From JBFXJF01 sp050175155 (GTDB lineage Bacteria > Bacillota > Bacilli > Tepidibacillales > Tepidibacillaceae): DNA of 64,000 nucleotides. The notes under the pieces were generated by a model. That model saw nothing but the letters and a program-made list of their open reading frames with translations. It had not been told where the DNA came from and made no database searches. Numbering within the stretch: the first letter of the stretch is position 1; every line of letters begins with the position of its first letter. This document shows, piece by piece, positions 1 to 8,234 of this stretch. The translations under genes were made by a program, and so were the position numbers. The stretch covers positions 1-64,000 of the forward strand of contig JBFXJF010000010.1 of the NCBI GenBank assembly GCA_050175155.1, given 5' to 3'.

Positions 1-600
1 CGTCAAGGAATCTATGATGCTTGGAGTAGTTATCTTCATTATAAAAATGTAATAAATTATGAATATGACCAAGATGATATAAACTATAAGGAAGAAGATA
101 CCTCGCTCTCCTTTGATCAAACCGGTAATATGATTACTCTGCCTATTAAGGAAGCTTATTTTGACAATAAAATGTTATATTCATTTGATAGAGATAGCGA
201 GATTTGGTCTTCTCAGCATATGAGCGGTTTCAATTTATTAGAATTATTGCCACTTGATGCTGAACTGTTAAATCGCTATGCCGATCACTATGATACGGAC
301 AACCGCGGAAAATTCGTTGTTTTTTTCTTCACGGTTGACGCTGACTATTTAACCAAAAATTATCCTGATATTTTAAAATCGGATAGCTTAGATTTCCCTT
401 ATAAATTCACTGAAGGTATTATCAAAATGCTGGTTTACCCAGATACAATGCTTCCGAGAAGGATATACTCGATTTATACCATAGAAAATCTAGATACTCA
501 TGAAGTTTATGTCTATAATCTTGATACTTATTTTAGTGATAATGAAGACTTCCCGAATAATAAGCCTGAAATACCTGATGATATCTTGGGAATTAAATAA
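1..600 (+). CDS. Hypothetical protein, 5' end outside window
   Basis: The reading frame is open from the first base, so this is the C-terminal 199 residues of a longer protein rather than a gene starting at the internal ATG at 130. I do not recognise the family. The visible part is acidic and rich in aromatic residues and Asp/Tyr, with no obvious membrane segment and no cysteine motif. It ends at a TAA followed within about 15 bases by a good intrinsic terminator, so it is the last gene of its transcript. It converges with fabZ. A secreted or lipid-anchored protein is possible, but the N-terminus that would show this is missing. Confidence 0.6.
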   Translation, partial: RQGIYDAWSSYLHYKNVINYEYDQDDINYKEEDTSLSFDQTGNMITLPIKEAYFDNKMLYSFDRDSEIWSSQHMSGFNLLELLPLDAELLNRYADHYDTDNRGKFVVFFFTVDADYLTKNYPDILKSDSLDFPYKFTEGIIKMLVYPDTMLPRRIYSIYTIENLDTHEVYVYNLDTYFSDNEDFPNNKPEIPDDILGIK

Positions 601-613
601 CAAAAATCCCAAT

Positions 614-639
614 GAGCCTATACCTTTTAGGCTCTTTTT
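614..639 (+). terminator. Intrinsic terminator of the left-edge gene
   Basis: A perfect 7-bp stem (GAGCCTA/TAGGCTC) with a 7-nt loop is followed by five T residues, 13 nt after the stop codon of the left-edge gene. Confidence 0.8.
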
Positions 640-676
640 CTAATATTATTGCCACTTCCGTGGTTCATTAGACTTG

Positions 677-1099
677 TTATTTAATTGCGAACATTATTTC
701 CCCATCAGCTACTATCTTGTCCCCAACACGGGCGGTTGCTTTTCCTTTTCCCATTGGTCCTTTTACTCTGGTTATCTCGACTGTTAAAGTTAATGTATCT
801 CCAGGTCGAACCTGCTCTTTAAAACGAAGGTTATCTATTCCCGCAAATAAAGCTAATTTCCCTTTGTTCTCTTCTTTTATAAGCATTGCAACTGCTCCAA
901 CCTGCGCCAGTGCTTCAACTATTAAGACTCCAGGCATTACAGGATAATCAGGGAAATGTCCTTGAAAGAATGGCTCGTTAATTGTAACGTTTTTAATTCC
1001 AACGGCCCTGACTCCTTCTTCAAGCTCAATTATTTTATCCACTAATAGAAATGGATAGCGATGTGGAATTATTTTTTTAATCTCATTTATATCCAACAT
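677..1099 (-). CDS. fabZ: 3-hydroxyacyl-[acyl-carrier-protein] dehydratase FabZ
   Basis: Cytosolic hot-dog-fold dehydratase that removes water from beta-hydroxyacyl-ACP in fatty acid elongation. The 140-residue length is normal for FabZ. The catalytic pair is visible: His48 in GHFPDYPVMPG and Glu62 in VEALAQ, and the N-terminal HRYPFLLVD signature is intact. The ATG start is preceded by AGGAGA at suitable spacing. In B. subtilis fabZ (ywpB) follows flhO-flhP. Here the position is kept, but a plus-strand LysM gene separates it from the flagellar genes, so it must have its own promoter. The identification is firm. Confidence 0.96.
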   Translation of the reverse strand: MLDINEIKKIIPHRYPFLLVDKIIELEEGVRAVGIKNVTINEPFFQGHFPDYPVMPGVLIVEALAQVGAVAMLIKEENKGKLALFAGIDNLRFKEQVRPGDTLTLTVEITRVKGPMGKGKATARVGDKIVADGEIMFAIK

Positions 1100-1213
1100 T
1101 TCACAATTCTCCTAAAATTTAATCTTATTTTTGTGACTTATAAAAAGTCTTATATATGTTATCATATTTTAACAATAATCTCCACCTTTAAATGATGGCT
1201 TGTATAAATTAGG

Positions 1214-1241
1214 TTGATTAATATAAAACTAATGTTATACT
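1214..1241 (+). promoter_or_regulatory. Predicted sigma-A promoter of the LysM gene
   Basis: TTGATT (1214-1219) and TATACT (1236-1241) are separated by 16 bp, about 30 bp upstream of the proposed start codon. Inferred from consensus only. Confidence 0.5.
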
Positions 1242-1271
1242 TTATAACTTTTTTTGAGAGGGTAGTTGCAA

Positions 1272-2600
1272 TTGAAATCGTATAGATACCAACTGATTAA
1301 AGAAGAGAATATATATACTTTGGTGATTCATCTTAATCATCTTAACGAATTCGCGGATGAAGCAAATATTAGTGAACAAAATACAAATACAAAATTAATT
1401 GAAGATATTAAACTTTTTGCTATAAAAACTTTTCCCAATATAAAAATTTCTTTTGTTAAGATAATGATTGGAGCAGTTGTTATTTTTACTATACCATTAA
1501 GTAGTGTAGCTCTAGCTGAAACATCTTATACTGTTCAATCTGGTGATTCCCTCTGGAAAATAGCTACCAACTATGATATTACTGTTAGTAAGTTGAAAAG
1601 CTATAATAATCTATCTTCTGATATGATCTATATTGGACAAAAACTTAAAATTCCAAGTAGCGATAATATTAATATAACTATTAATGGTAAGTCGGTAACT
1701 ATGATTCCTGAAGCTTTTATCATTGATGGAGTTACTTATGTTCCCGTGAGAGCTTTTTCGGAGCTTTTAGGTGCTAGCGTTTGGTGGAATAGTGAATCAA
1801 ACACAATTGGGATTGAGCGAGAAGATACTAAAATTGCATTTATTGCAGGTTCTTCTAAGGCAAGAATCAATGGTGTTCAAACTTCAATTCAACCATCAAG
1901 GTATATTAATAATACAACATATGTACCAATTCGTTTTATCACTGATGCGTTTGGGTTATATGTTAGTTGGGACGATAAAACAAAGGCAATTAATATAACT
2001 GAACAAAAACTCACTGTTACTTACATAAATCATACAGTTAAGCAAGGTGATAATCTTTGGAATCTAAGCATATACTACGGTATACCTTTATCTGAATTAA
2101 TGGCGGTTAATAACTTAGGTGAAAGTAGCACTCTTTTTATAGGTCAAAATATAACAGTTCCTGTCCATCATATACCTATTAAGTCTACTGTATCGGATAA
2201 GTATGGTGAGTTGTTGGATTGGTGGACAGAGGCACAATACGTCTTTACAATTAATGAAGTTGCAAAGGTAACGGATTTCCAAACCGGTAAAACCTTCTAT
2301 GTTGAAAGAACGATTGGAGCTAACCATGCCGATTGCGAACCTTTAACAGCAAGTGATTCGGCAATAATTAAAGAGATATGGGGAGGGACTTATAGCTGGT
2401 CTAGTAGAGCAGTTATTATAGAAGTTGATGGGCGCAAAATTGCCGCATCAATGTCCTCTATGCCTCACGACATTCAATACATTACTAATAATAATTTTAA
2501 CGGTCATTTCGATATTCATTTTTTAAACAGCACTCGTCATATTGATGGATTAGTGGATGAAAGTCATCAAGTTCAAATAAAGATAGCGGCTGGGATATAA
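1272..2600 (+). CDS. Exported LysM / copper-amine-oxidase-like domain protein
   Basis: The ribosome binding site GAGAGGG (1256-1262) is 9 nt from the TTG at 1272 but only 3 nt from the TTG at 1266, so 1272 is preferred (442 residues). Order of parts: a 60-residue cytoplasmic head, one membrane segment (about 60-82), LysM 1 (85-129), a copper amine oxidase N-terminal-like domain (133-245, with two TYVPxR-type strands), LysM 2 (253-298), and a C-terminal domain (311-439). The C-terminal domain carries conserved-looking His352, Asp354, Cys355 and an HFDIH motif at 412-416, which could be a metal or catalytic site. LysM domains bind peptidoglycan, so the protein should sit at the membrane-wall interface. 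I have seen this C-terminal module in other Firmicutes LysM proteins but know no function for it. It is monocistronic and divergent from fabZ. Confidence 0.8.
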   Translation: MKSYRYQLIKEENIYTLVIHLNHLNEFADEANISEQNTNTKLIEDIKLFAIKTFPNIKISFVKIMIGAVVIFTIPLSSVALAETSYTVQSGDSLWKIATNYDITVSKLKSYNNLSSDMIYIGQKLKIPSSDNINITINGKSVTMIPEAFIIDGVTYVPVRAFSELLGASVWWNSESNTIGIEREDTKIAFIAGSSKARINGVQTSIQPSRYINNTTYVPIRFITDAFGLYVSWDDKTKAINITEQKLTVTYINHTVKQGDNLWNLSIYYGIPLSELMAVNNLGESSTLFIGQNITVPVHHIPIKSTVSDKYGELLDWWTEAQYVFTINEVAKVTDFQTGKTFYVERTIGANHADCEPLTASDSAIIKEIWGGTYSWSSRAVIIEVDGRKIAASMSSMPHDIQYITNNNFNGHFDIHFLNSTRHIDGLVDESHQVQIKIAAGI

Positions 2601-2695
2601 TTAATATTATAATTTCCCAGTATATTTTTTAAAGAAATACTAAAAATATTAGTGTCCCTACTTCTGGCTTTGCCTAGAGGCTGGGTTCACATAAA

Positions 2696-2724
2696 TGAGC
2701 ACTGACTATTGCAGTCAGTGCTCA
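2696..2724. terminator. 12-bp perfect hairpin between convergent genes
   Basis: TGAGCACTGACT and AGTCAGTGCTCA form a perfect 12-bp stem around a 5-nt loop. It lies between the end of the LysM gene and the end of the flh cluster. On the minus strand it is preceded by TTATCAATAGTCTG, the arrangement seen at other terminators in this window. The T-tract is poor on both sides, so it may work as a bidirectional or weak terminator. Confidence 0.55.
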
Positions 2725-2762
2725 GACTATTGATAATGCGCTATAAAAATGTCCTAGTTTTT

Positions 2763-3017
2763 TTATCCGAATATTAATTGATACAGGTGTGTCCATGTTT
2801 CCAAACGAAAAATATCCAGTGCGTTTCCATCATCAATCAAACCGTATCCTATCATTGCCCCTATATTAAAGCATACTAAAATAGCAACTATTCCGATACC
2901 TATTAGATACCGTCGTCTTTTTTTGTTTGATTTAACTGGTTTTTTTTCATCCGATGATTTTTTATTATTTTTTGCATACTTTTGTGCTCTTGTAGTTGTT
3001 ACTTGTCGTGAGTCCAT
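2763..3017 (-). CDS. EpuA-like single-pass membrane protein
   Basis: An 84-residue protein with a basic, Lys/Arg-rich cytoplasmic N-terminus (about residues 1-38), one membrane helix (about 39-60) and a short tail with GYGLIDDGNALDIF. That tail matches the small proteins annotated as EpuA or 'DNA-directed RNA polymerase subunit beta' in Bacillales. The polymerase name is a database legacy; nothing in the sequence looks like RNA polymerase. It starts 8 nt after flhP and so belongs to the mbl-flhO-flhP transcript. The role is unknown; a link to the envelope or flagellar base is only suggested by position. Confidence 0.75.
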   Translation of the reverse strand: MDSRQVTTTRAQKYAKNNKKSSDEKKPVKSNKKRRRYLIGIGIVAILVCFNIGAMIGYGLIDDGNALDIFRLETWTHLYQLIFG

Positions 3018-3025
3018 TTATCCCA

Positions 3026-3865
3026 TCAACCTCTTAATTTATTAGTTATACTCATCATTTGGTTGGAAATCGAAATCCCACCCGATAATAATTGATATGT
3101 CCTTTGTACATTATTTAATTCAGTTAGTTCTTTGGTTAGGTCAATATTAGAACCTTCTAAACTGCCTTGGATTACTGCATATCTACCGGAACTGTCACTG
3201 TTAAAACTAAAATCCCTATCAACTAAATCAAACCATCCCGTATTAAATTCCTCTGGAATTTGATATTTATTATTCCCTATTTGTTTTAAAATCTGTGAGT
3301 TGTTAAACTTTGTTATTTTAAGAGTTCCTACTTCCTCAACTTCCCCTTCAACATTGGTAGCCGTTAATAATCCTTGACTATCAACGGTGTACGTGGAGTT
3401 CTCTGGTATTTGCAAAGGTTCATCTTCAGTGCTTAAAACATATTCTCCCTGATCAGTTACCAAATATCCATATGCATCTACCTGAAAGTGTCCATTTCTA
3501 GTATATGTCCAATCGTCAGACTCATAAGGTTCTCCGCCGTTTTTTACAATTGTAAAAAAAATGTCTTCCCCTTGAAGCATTATATCTGACGGTATACCAG
3601 TTTCTTTTACATTGCCTTGTGAGAAATCAGTAAGCATAGAACTATTTTTGACCCCAAAGCCTTGAGTTAAGCCTAATGTTGTTTTTCTACCTTCTAGGTT
3701 AAATCCCTGAGGTTGAATCATTTTCTCCGACATTATATCTTCAAAGTATAGTGTGCTTGATTTAAAACCAACTGTATCAACATTAGCAATATTGTTAGCA
3801 ATTGTATCAATTTTCTTTTGCATTGATTGCATACTAACCAATGAGCTTATTAAGGAATTATTCAT
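3026..3865 (-). CDS. flhP: Flagellar basal-body rod protein FlhP (FlgG/FlgF family)
   Basis: A 279-residue axial protein of the flagellar rod/hook family. It has the N-terminal heptad region with the ANNIANVDTVGFK signature and the conserved C-terminal helix that packs in the filament core (GSNIDLTKELTELNNVQRTY region). In B. subtilis FlhO and FlhP form the distal rod and are needed before the hook can polymerise. They are exported through the flagellar secretion system without a cleaved signal. It follows flhO by about 37 nt and precedes the EpuA-like gene. It is the shorter-range paralogue of flhO, and the order mbl-flhO-flhP supports the FlhP name. Confidence 0.9.
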   Translation of the reverse strand: MNNSLISSLVSMQSMQKKIDTIANNIANVDTVGFKSSTLYFEDIMSEKMIQPQGFNLEGRKTTLGLTQGFGVKNSSMLTDFSQGNVKETGIPSDIMLQGEDIFFTIVKNGGEPYESDDWTYTRNGHFQVDAYGYLVTDQGEYVLSTEDEPLQIPENSTYTVDSQGLLTATNVEGEVEEVGTLKITKFNNSQILKQIGNNKYQIPEEFNTGWFDLVDRDFSFNSDSSGRYAVIQGSLEGSNIDLTKELTELNNVQRTYQLLSGGISISNQMMSITNKLRG

Positions 3866-3902
3866 TAACTATCACGCCACTCTTTCAAAATTAGTCTTAA
3901 GA

Positions 3903-4718
3903 TTATACTCTGCCGACTTGATTAACCGCTAAGTCTAACGTTCTATCTATTGTTTTAACAACCTGTTGGTTAGCCTCATAAAGACTTAACGCTGTATTCA
4001 TGTCTATTACAGTTTGATTTACGTCTACGTTAGACCCCTCAAGTTTTCCTTGAAGTATTTTATAATCTTCTTTCCCAATTTTAAATTCTGTATCAATAAT
4101 AGACTCATCCTCAATACTGTATAATTGTTCGCCAACTTTAACCATTTTATTAGGGTCGTTTACCTTAGTTGTTTGAATCTGAACCCAATCTAGTTGACCA
4201 CCAGTAAAAATTATCGTTCCTTTTTCATCAATTGAGAATTCTCTTCCATCTATATCTATAGGGAAATCGATATCATCCATAACAAGATGCCCTTCTGGAG
4301 TGACCAATTGTCCTGCTGCATCTTCAAAAAATAGCCCGCTTCTTGTGTAGAACATATTACCATTCTGATCCTTTACCTTGAAAAAAATAGCTGGTTTTTG
4401 TCCTGTTTCTTCATTTATTTCTAAATTTTCATCTACTATCGCCATATGAGTACTAACGTTACTGTCAATTAAAGTCCCTTGATTAAACATCGGAACACTT
4501 TCTTCTATAAAGACTGCTTGGTGCATAGTTCCAATAGACTTTTTTGTACCGCTGCCAAATTGAACTGAATTCATCAAAACTTCAGGAAATGATCTAGAAA
4601 TAGCTTGATCTGCTTTATACCCAACTGTACTTACGTTAGCAAGATTATTGTTTAATATATTCTGTTTGTCCTGCAACGATCGCATCCCCGCAGCGGCAGT
4701 ATATAGTCCTCTAATCAT
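3903..4718 (-). CDS. flhO: Flagellar basal-body rod protein FlhO (FlgF/FlgG family)
   Basis: A 271-residue paralogue of FlhP. The N-terminus MIRGLYTAAAGM and NNLANVSTVGYKAD motif are typical of rod proteins, and the C-terminal GSNVDVNQTVIDM helix completes the axial-protein pattern. It should form part of the distal rod across the cell envelope. It lies 20 nt downstream of mbl and 37 nt upstream of flhP, as in B. subtilis. Motility therefore appears encoded, although the main fla/che operon is outside this window. Confidence 0.9.
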   Translation of the reverse strand: MIRGLYTAAAGMRSLQDKQNILNNNLANVSTVGYKADQAISRSFPEVLMNSVQFGSGTKKSIGTMHQAVFIEESVPMFNQGTLIDSNVSTHMAIVDENLEINEETGQKPAIFFKVKDQNGNMFYTRSGLFFEDAAGQLVTPEGHLVMDDIDFPIDIDGREFSIDEKGTIIFTGGQLDWVQIQTTKVNDPNKMVKVGEQLYSIEDESIIDTEFKIGKEDYKILQGKLEGSNVDVNQTVIDMNTALSLYEANQQVVKTIDRTLDLAVNQVGRV

Positions 4719-4738
4719 TTATAACACCCTTTGTTTTA

Positions 4739-5731
4739 TTATTTCAATCTAAATTTATCCAGATTGTCTAACATAATTCCAGTACCTTTTACAACACAAC
4801 TCATTGGATCCTCAGCTAATAAAACAGGAACCTTTAATTCATCTTGTAATAATAGTTCAATCCCGTTCAGGTATGCTCCGCCACCCGTTAAAATTATACC
4901 CTTATCAATAATATCGGCTGAAAGCTCAGGAGGTGTTTTTTCTAATACTGATTTAGCAGCAGCAATAACTGAATTCAAAGTACCAAGTAACGCTTGTCTT
5001 ACTCCTTCTGAATCAATTGTAACAGAAATAGGTAAGCCCGTCACTAGGTCCCTACCACGTACCTCCATTGTTTCATTTCTGTTGCCCTCGTAAGCAGTTC
5101 CTACGTTTATTTTTAAATCCTCGGCTGTTCGTTCTCCGATTAACATATTATATTTTCTTTTAATGTAAGTCATAATTGCTTGATCGAACTTGTCCCCAGC
5201 AATTCTTACAGATGTGGCAGTTACGACATCACCCATTGACAAAACAGCTATATCAGTCGTACCACCACCAATATCTATTACCATGTTACCACTTGGTTGA
5301 AAAATATCCAAACCAGCTCCTATTGCTGCAGCTTTAGGTTCGGATTCTAAAATTATTTCTCCGCCGCCGCTTTTTTGGGCAGCTTCTTTAATGGCTTTCC
5401 TCTCAACAGAGGTTATTTCAGTAGGTGCACATATTAATATCCGAGGTCTACCAAAAATCCCTCTTACTCCTGCTTTTTTAATAAAGTATTTTAACATTAG
5501 TTCTGTTATTTCAAAATCGGCAATTACCCCTTCTTTTAGTGGGCGAATTGCAACTATGTTTCCTGGAGTTCTCCCTACCATTTGCCTAGCTTCTTCACCA
5601 ACCTTAAGTACCTGTTTTGTATCGTTGTCCAAAGCCACTACTGATGGCTCATTAATAATTACCCCTTTGCCCTTAACATGTATGAGTACGTTTGCTGTTC
5701 CAAGATCAATTCCAATATCCTTGCTAAACAT
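4739..5731 (-). CDS. mbl: Rod-shape-determining actin-like protein Mbl
   Basis: A 330-residue MreB-family ATPase that polymerises under the membrane and guides lateral wall synthesis. The phosphate-1 loop is at 8-14 (IDLGTAN), the second phosphate motif at 153-160 (DIGGGTTD), and the adenosine motif lies near residue 290 (LTGGGAYLNG). The position directly downstream of spoIIID and upstream of flhO identifies it as Mbl rather than MreB or MreBH. It probably has its own promoter in the roughly 150-nt gap after spoIIID. Confidence 0.93.
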   Translation of the reverse strand: MFSKDIGIDLGTANVLIHVKGKGVIINEPSVVALDNDTKQVLKVGEEARQMVGRTPGNIVAIRPLKEGVIADFEITELMLKYFIKKAGVRGIFGRPRILICAPTEITSVERKAIKEAAQKSGGGEIILESEPKAAAIGAGLDIFQPSGNMVIDIGGGTTDIAVLSMGDVVTATSVRIAGDKFDQAIMTYIKRKYNMLIGERTAEDLKINVGTAYEGNRNETMEVRGRDLVTGLPISVTIDSEGVRQALLGTLNSVIAAAKSVLEKTPPELSADIIDKGIILTGGGAYLNGIELLLQDELKVPVLLAEDPMSCVVKGTGIMLDNLDKFRLK

Positions 5732-5888
5732 GTTTTCTTTTCCTCCCTGCTGCTGCTTTCAATATAAATTATTAGTTGTATCCATTTTTAATCATTATAT
5801 CATTTTTAATTCTATATTAATTTTAAATATCCTTTTTTTACGAAATAAATAACTTATTAAAATTATTAAGCAGGAGCATTTTCATATA

Positions 5889-6149
5889 TTAATTTATTTT
5901 GCTTCCTTTTTTATATTTTGTTTTGGTAGCCTCGCCTCCTCTAATATGACGTATTGCCTTGTGATAATCTAATATTTCTTTAACTTGATTTGCCAAATTA
6001 GGGTTTATTTCTGGCAATCTTTCTGTCAAGTCCTTGTGAACCGTACTCTTTGATACTCCAAATTCTCTAGCTATCGCACGTACTGTATTTTTGGTCTCTA
6101 CTATATTCACACCTATTTTTAAGGTTCTTTCTTTGATATAATCGTGCAA
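5889..6149 (-). CDS. spoIIID: Stage III sporulation DNA-binding regulator SpoIIID
   Basis: An 86-residue mother-cell transcription factor that activates and represses sigma-E genes. The helix-turn-helix spans about 23-42 (TVRAIAREFGVSKSTVHKDL) and the basic C-terminal extension follows. Residues 1-70 are nearly identical to the B. subtilis protein as I recall it. The start is TTG at 6149, placed 8 nt after GGGGAGG; the B. subtilis gene also begins with a non-ATG codon before HDYIKER. A strong sigma-E promoter match lies upstream, consistent with its known control. Confidence 0.96.
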   Translation of the reverse strand: MHDYIKERTLKIGVNIVETKNTVRAIAREFGVSKSTVHKDLTERLPEINPNLANQVKEILDYHKAIRHIRGGEATKTKYKKGSKIN

Positions 6150-6184
6150 TCCCCTCGCCTCCCCATTTAAAATTCCTCTTTTAC

Positions 6185-6212
6185 ATTATATGAGAAGGGT
6201 AGGCATATATTC
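6185..6212 (-). promoter_or_regulatory. Predicted sigma-E promoter of spoIIID
   Basis: On the minus strand, GAATATA (-35, 6 of 7 to KMATATT) and CATATAAT (-10, against CATACANT) are separated by 13 bp, about 35 bp upstream of the spoIIID start. Known sigma-E control of spoIIID in B. subtilis supports it. Confidence 0.65.
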
Positions 6213-6235
6213 TCTTGTTACAAGCCATGACAAGC

Positions 6236-6279
6236 TAAAAAAAATAAGTATTCAGGTAATAATCCCTGAATACTTATTT
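6236..6279 (-). terminator. Strong intrinsic terminator of spoIIQ
   Basis: A perfect 15-bp stem (6242-6256 with 6265-6279) with an 8-nt loop is followed on the minus strand by a run of T residues. It closes the spoIIQ transcript and separates it from spoIIID. Confidence 0.92.
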
Positions 6280-6291
6280 GAACAAACTTTT

Positions 6292-7068
6292 TTATTCGAC
6301 TTCTTCAATTTCTTCTGACTCTTCTAATTCTTCTGATTCTTCTAAACTAACAATATGATCCAATATTTCGTTTATGCTTTTGTTAAAGAAAATTTCTGGA
6401 TTATAGGTTACTCCTTCTTTTACTACTTCATAGTGAAGGTGGACGCCCTGGTCTTTTTCAAACATGTTTCTACCTGCTAAGCCCAATATATCTCCTTGTT
6501 TTACTTTATCTCCAGCTTTTACTTTTACTTCATCGAGACTTGAATATTTTGTTAGTAATCCTTCTTCGTGCTGAAGCTCAACAATATATCCAACAATAGG
6601 ATCTTTTTCTGCCCTAATAACTTCACCGCTTAATGTTGCAAGCACATTAAAACTTTTGTTATTTGCGGCTATGTCGATTCCACTGTGAGGCCATAGCTCG
6701 TCTTGAAAAGAGATTATCGCGTTTTCCATTTCTTCATCTGATGAATTAACGTCGAAAAACCTCATGCTTATATAAACCTCATTTTGATCTTCAATCGGCC
6801 AATTCATAACTTCAATATAATTAGTTACTGGAACTGACTCGAGTTCGTGCAGTTTCCCATATTTACTCTCTAAATATTTTTCAGAGTATGAAGCATTATT
6901 AGAGCCTACTTCCTGTAATCCTAACTCTTCACTGTTGATTGTGTATTCATTAGGATCCTGATACATTAACATAACCCCTAATATAACTACTGCGATTAAT
7001 ATATAGAGTGCTGGGAATGCCCACTTCTTTCCTAAGACTGTTTTTATCTTAGATTTAATATTATCCAT
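6292..7068 (-). CDS. spoIIQ: Stage II sporulation protein SpoIIQ, M23/LytM-type
   Basis: A 258-residue forespore membrane protein that pairs with SpoIIIAH to hold the two membranes together during engulfment. It has a membrane anchor at about 16-36 and a LytM/M23 domain at about 120-225. The zinc endopeptidase residues appear complete: His128 and Asp132 in HSGIDIA, and His210/His212 in HLHYE. B. subtilis SpoIIQ lacks the first histidine, so this copy may still cut peptidoglycan, as in clostridia. The last 17 residues are an acidic EESEEL-type repeat not expected in the family. Neighbours spoIID and spoIIID fit. Confidence 0.93.
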   Translation of the reverse strand: MDNIKSKIKTVLGKKWAFPALYILIAVVILGVMLMYQDPNEYTINSEELGLQEVGSNNASYSEKYLESKYGKLHELESVPVTNYIEVMNWPIEDQNEVYISMRFFDVNSSDEEMENAIISFQDELWPHSGIDIAANNKSFNVLATLSGEVIRAEKDPIVGYIVELQHEEGLLTKYSSLDEVKVKAGDKVKQGDILGLAGRNMFEKDQGVHLHYEVVKEGVTYNPEIFFNKSINEILDHIVSLEESEELEESEEIEEVE

Positions 7069-7088
7069 TAATACATCACCTCAGAATA

Positions 7089-7117
7089 CATTTTGTCCTT
7101 ATTTGTCCTATATATAC
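7089..7117 (-). promoter_or_regulatory. Predicted sigma-F promoter of spoIIQ
   Basis: On the minus strand, GTATA (7113-7117) and GGACAAAATG (7089-7098) are separated by 14 bp and match the sigma-F pattern GYWTA / GGNRANANTW with one mismatch in the main -10 positions. B. subtilis spoIIQ is sigma-F dependent. Confidence 0.5.
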
Positions 7118-7145
7118 ATATAAAGGCAATTTTTTGTTTTGAGGT

Positions 7146-8147
7146 TTAAACAGGTTTTATCCATTCATCAATATTTTTAATATCAACTCCTGTGTAGTAA
7201 TACTTAACAATTTCTAGAGCAGTCTTACCCTCTTTAGCCATTCCATCTGCTCCATATTGACTCATGCCTACGCCATGACCATATCCCCTAGTAGAAAAGA
7301 TTACTTCTTTATCCGTTATTTCAACTGTAAAGGTTGAAGAGTTAAGATTAAAGGTTTCTCTTACTTCTCTACCTGTCATGGTTTTATCTCCAATTTTTAT
7401 TTGCTTAACGCTTCTACCTTCTGTTGTTTCCAATATTTCTATCCACTTTTGAGCGGATGAAACCATAACTGAGTTGTCGATGTTAAGCTTATTTTCGATT
7501 TCTGAGAAGGGGATTTTTGTGCTACCAAAATACTTCGGTGATTGTAAATCCCAAGGGCTTGTCACACTTCGGAGGTATGATACTTCTCTTAACCAGTAGT
7601 CTTCAGAGTTTTCTGTATAGCCATTGCTTGTTGAAAAAAATAAGGCATCAATTGGTTTCCCTTGATAAACAATAACTTGTCCGTTCGTTTCATTGACTGC
7701 CTGATTAATCTTAGATATTTTATCAGGATAATCTAAGCCCCACATACTAATTAACTCTTCCTCTGACAAAAACACTTGGTGCTTAACTGTATCTGTAACC
7801 ATTGCCCCATCTGGTACATCAGTAAATTCTTTGTTAATTATTTTCTTTACAATATAGGTTCTTGAGGCAATTGCTTGTGCCTTAAGTGCTTCTATTTCAA
7901 AATCACTCGGCATTTCTGCTGCTACAACCCCGCGTATATACTCTTCTAGCGAATATGTCTCTATTTTTTTTGTTTTGTCGCGATATATATTAATCTGAAT
8001 ATATTTTTGAATATCTTGTTTCAATTCAATGTTTTGATTTCTAACTGTAGGAGCCCTGTCGTCATCAAAAATCGTTACAAATATAATTGGAATAGATATC
8101 ATTGAAGTAGCGAGGATTATAATAAAAATTAATATAACTTTCTTCAT
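7146..8147 (-). CDS. spoIID: Stage II sporulation lytic transglycosylase SpoIID
   Basis: A 333-residue protein anchored by an N-terminal membrane segment (about 3-26). SpoIID cleaves glycan strands between MurNAc and GlcNAc and drives engulfment together with SpoIIM and SpoIIP. The catalytic glutamate is in AAEMPSDFE (Glu78 here), followed by ALKAQAIASRTY, the family signature. The C-terminus has GYGHGVGMSQYGA, also typical. It normally follows murAA directly; here an RND pump and its adaptor lie between. Spacing to spoIIQ is 77 nt and spoIIQ has its own promoter signal, consistent with different compartments of expression. Confidence 0.96.
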   Translation of the reverse strand: MKKVILIFIIILATSMISIPIIFVTIFDDDRAPTVRNQNIELKQDIQKYIQINIYRDKTKKIETYSLEEYIRGVVAAEMPSDFEIEALKAQAIASRTYIVKKIINKEFTDVPDGAMVTDTVKHQVFLSEEELISMWGLDYPDKISKINQAVNETNGQVIVYQGKPIDALFFSTSNGYTENSEDYWLREVSYLRSVTSPWDLQSPKYFGSTKIPFSEIENKLNIDNSVMVSSAQKWIEILETTEGRSVKQIKIGDKTMTGREVRETFNLNSSTFTVEITDKEVIFSTRGYGHGVGMSQYGADGMAKEGKTALEIVKYYYTGVDIKNIDEWIKPV

Positions 8148-8234
8148 AAAATATAGCTCCTTCTTAACTTAATTTGGACAGGTTTAGACTGTCTATACAA
8201 GTTATGAAGAAGCCATAAGTTTAGAACATTTTTC

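Noticed and set aside
8148..8234. Sigma-E promoter for spoIID
   Set aside because: I looked for KMATATT and CATACANT at 13-15 bp and found only poor matches (for example CATAACTT with no -35).
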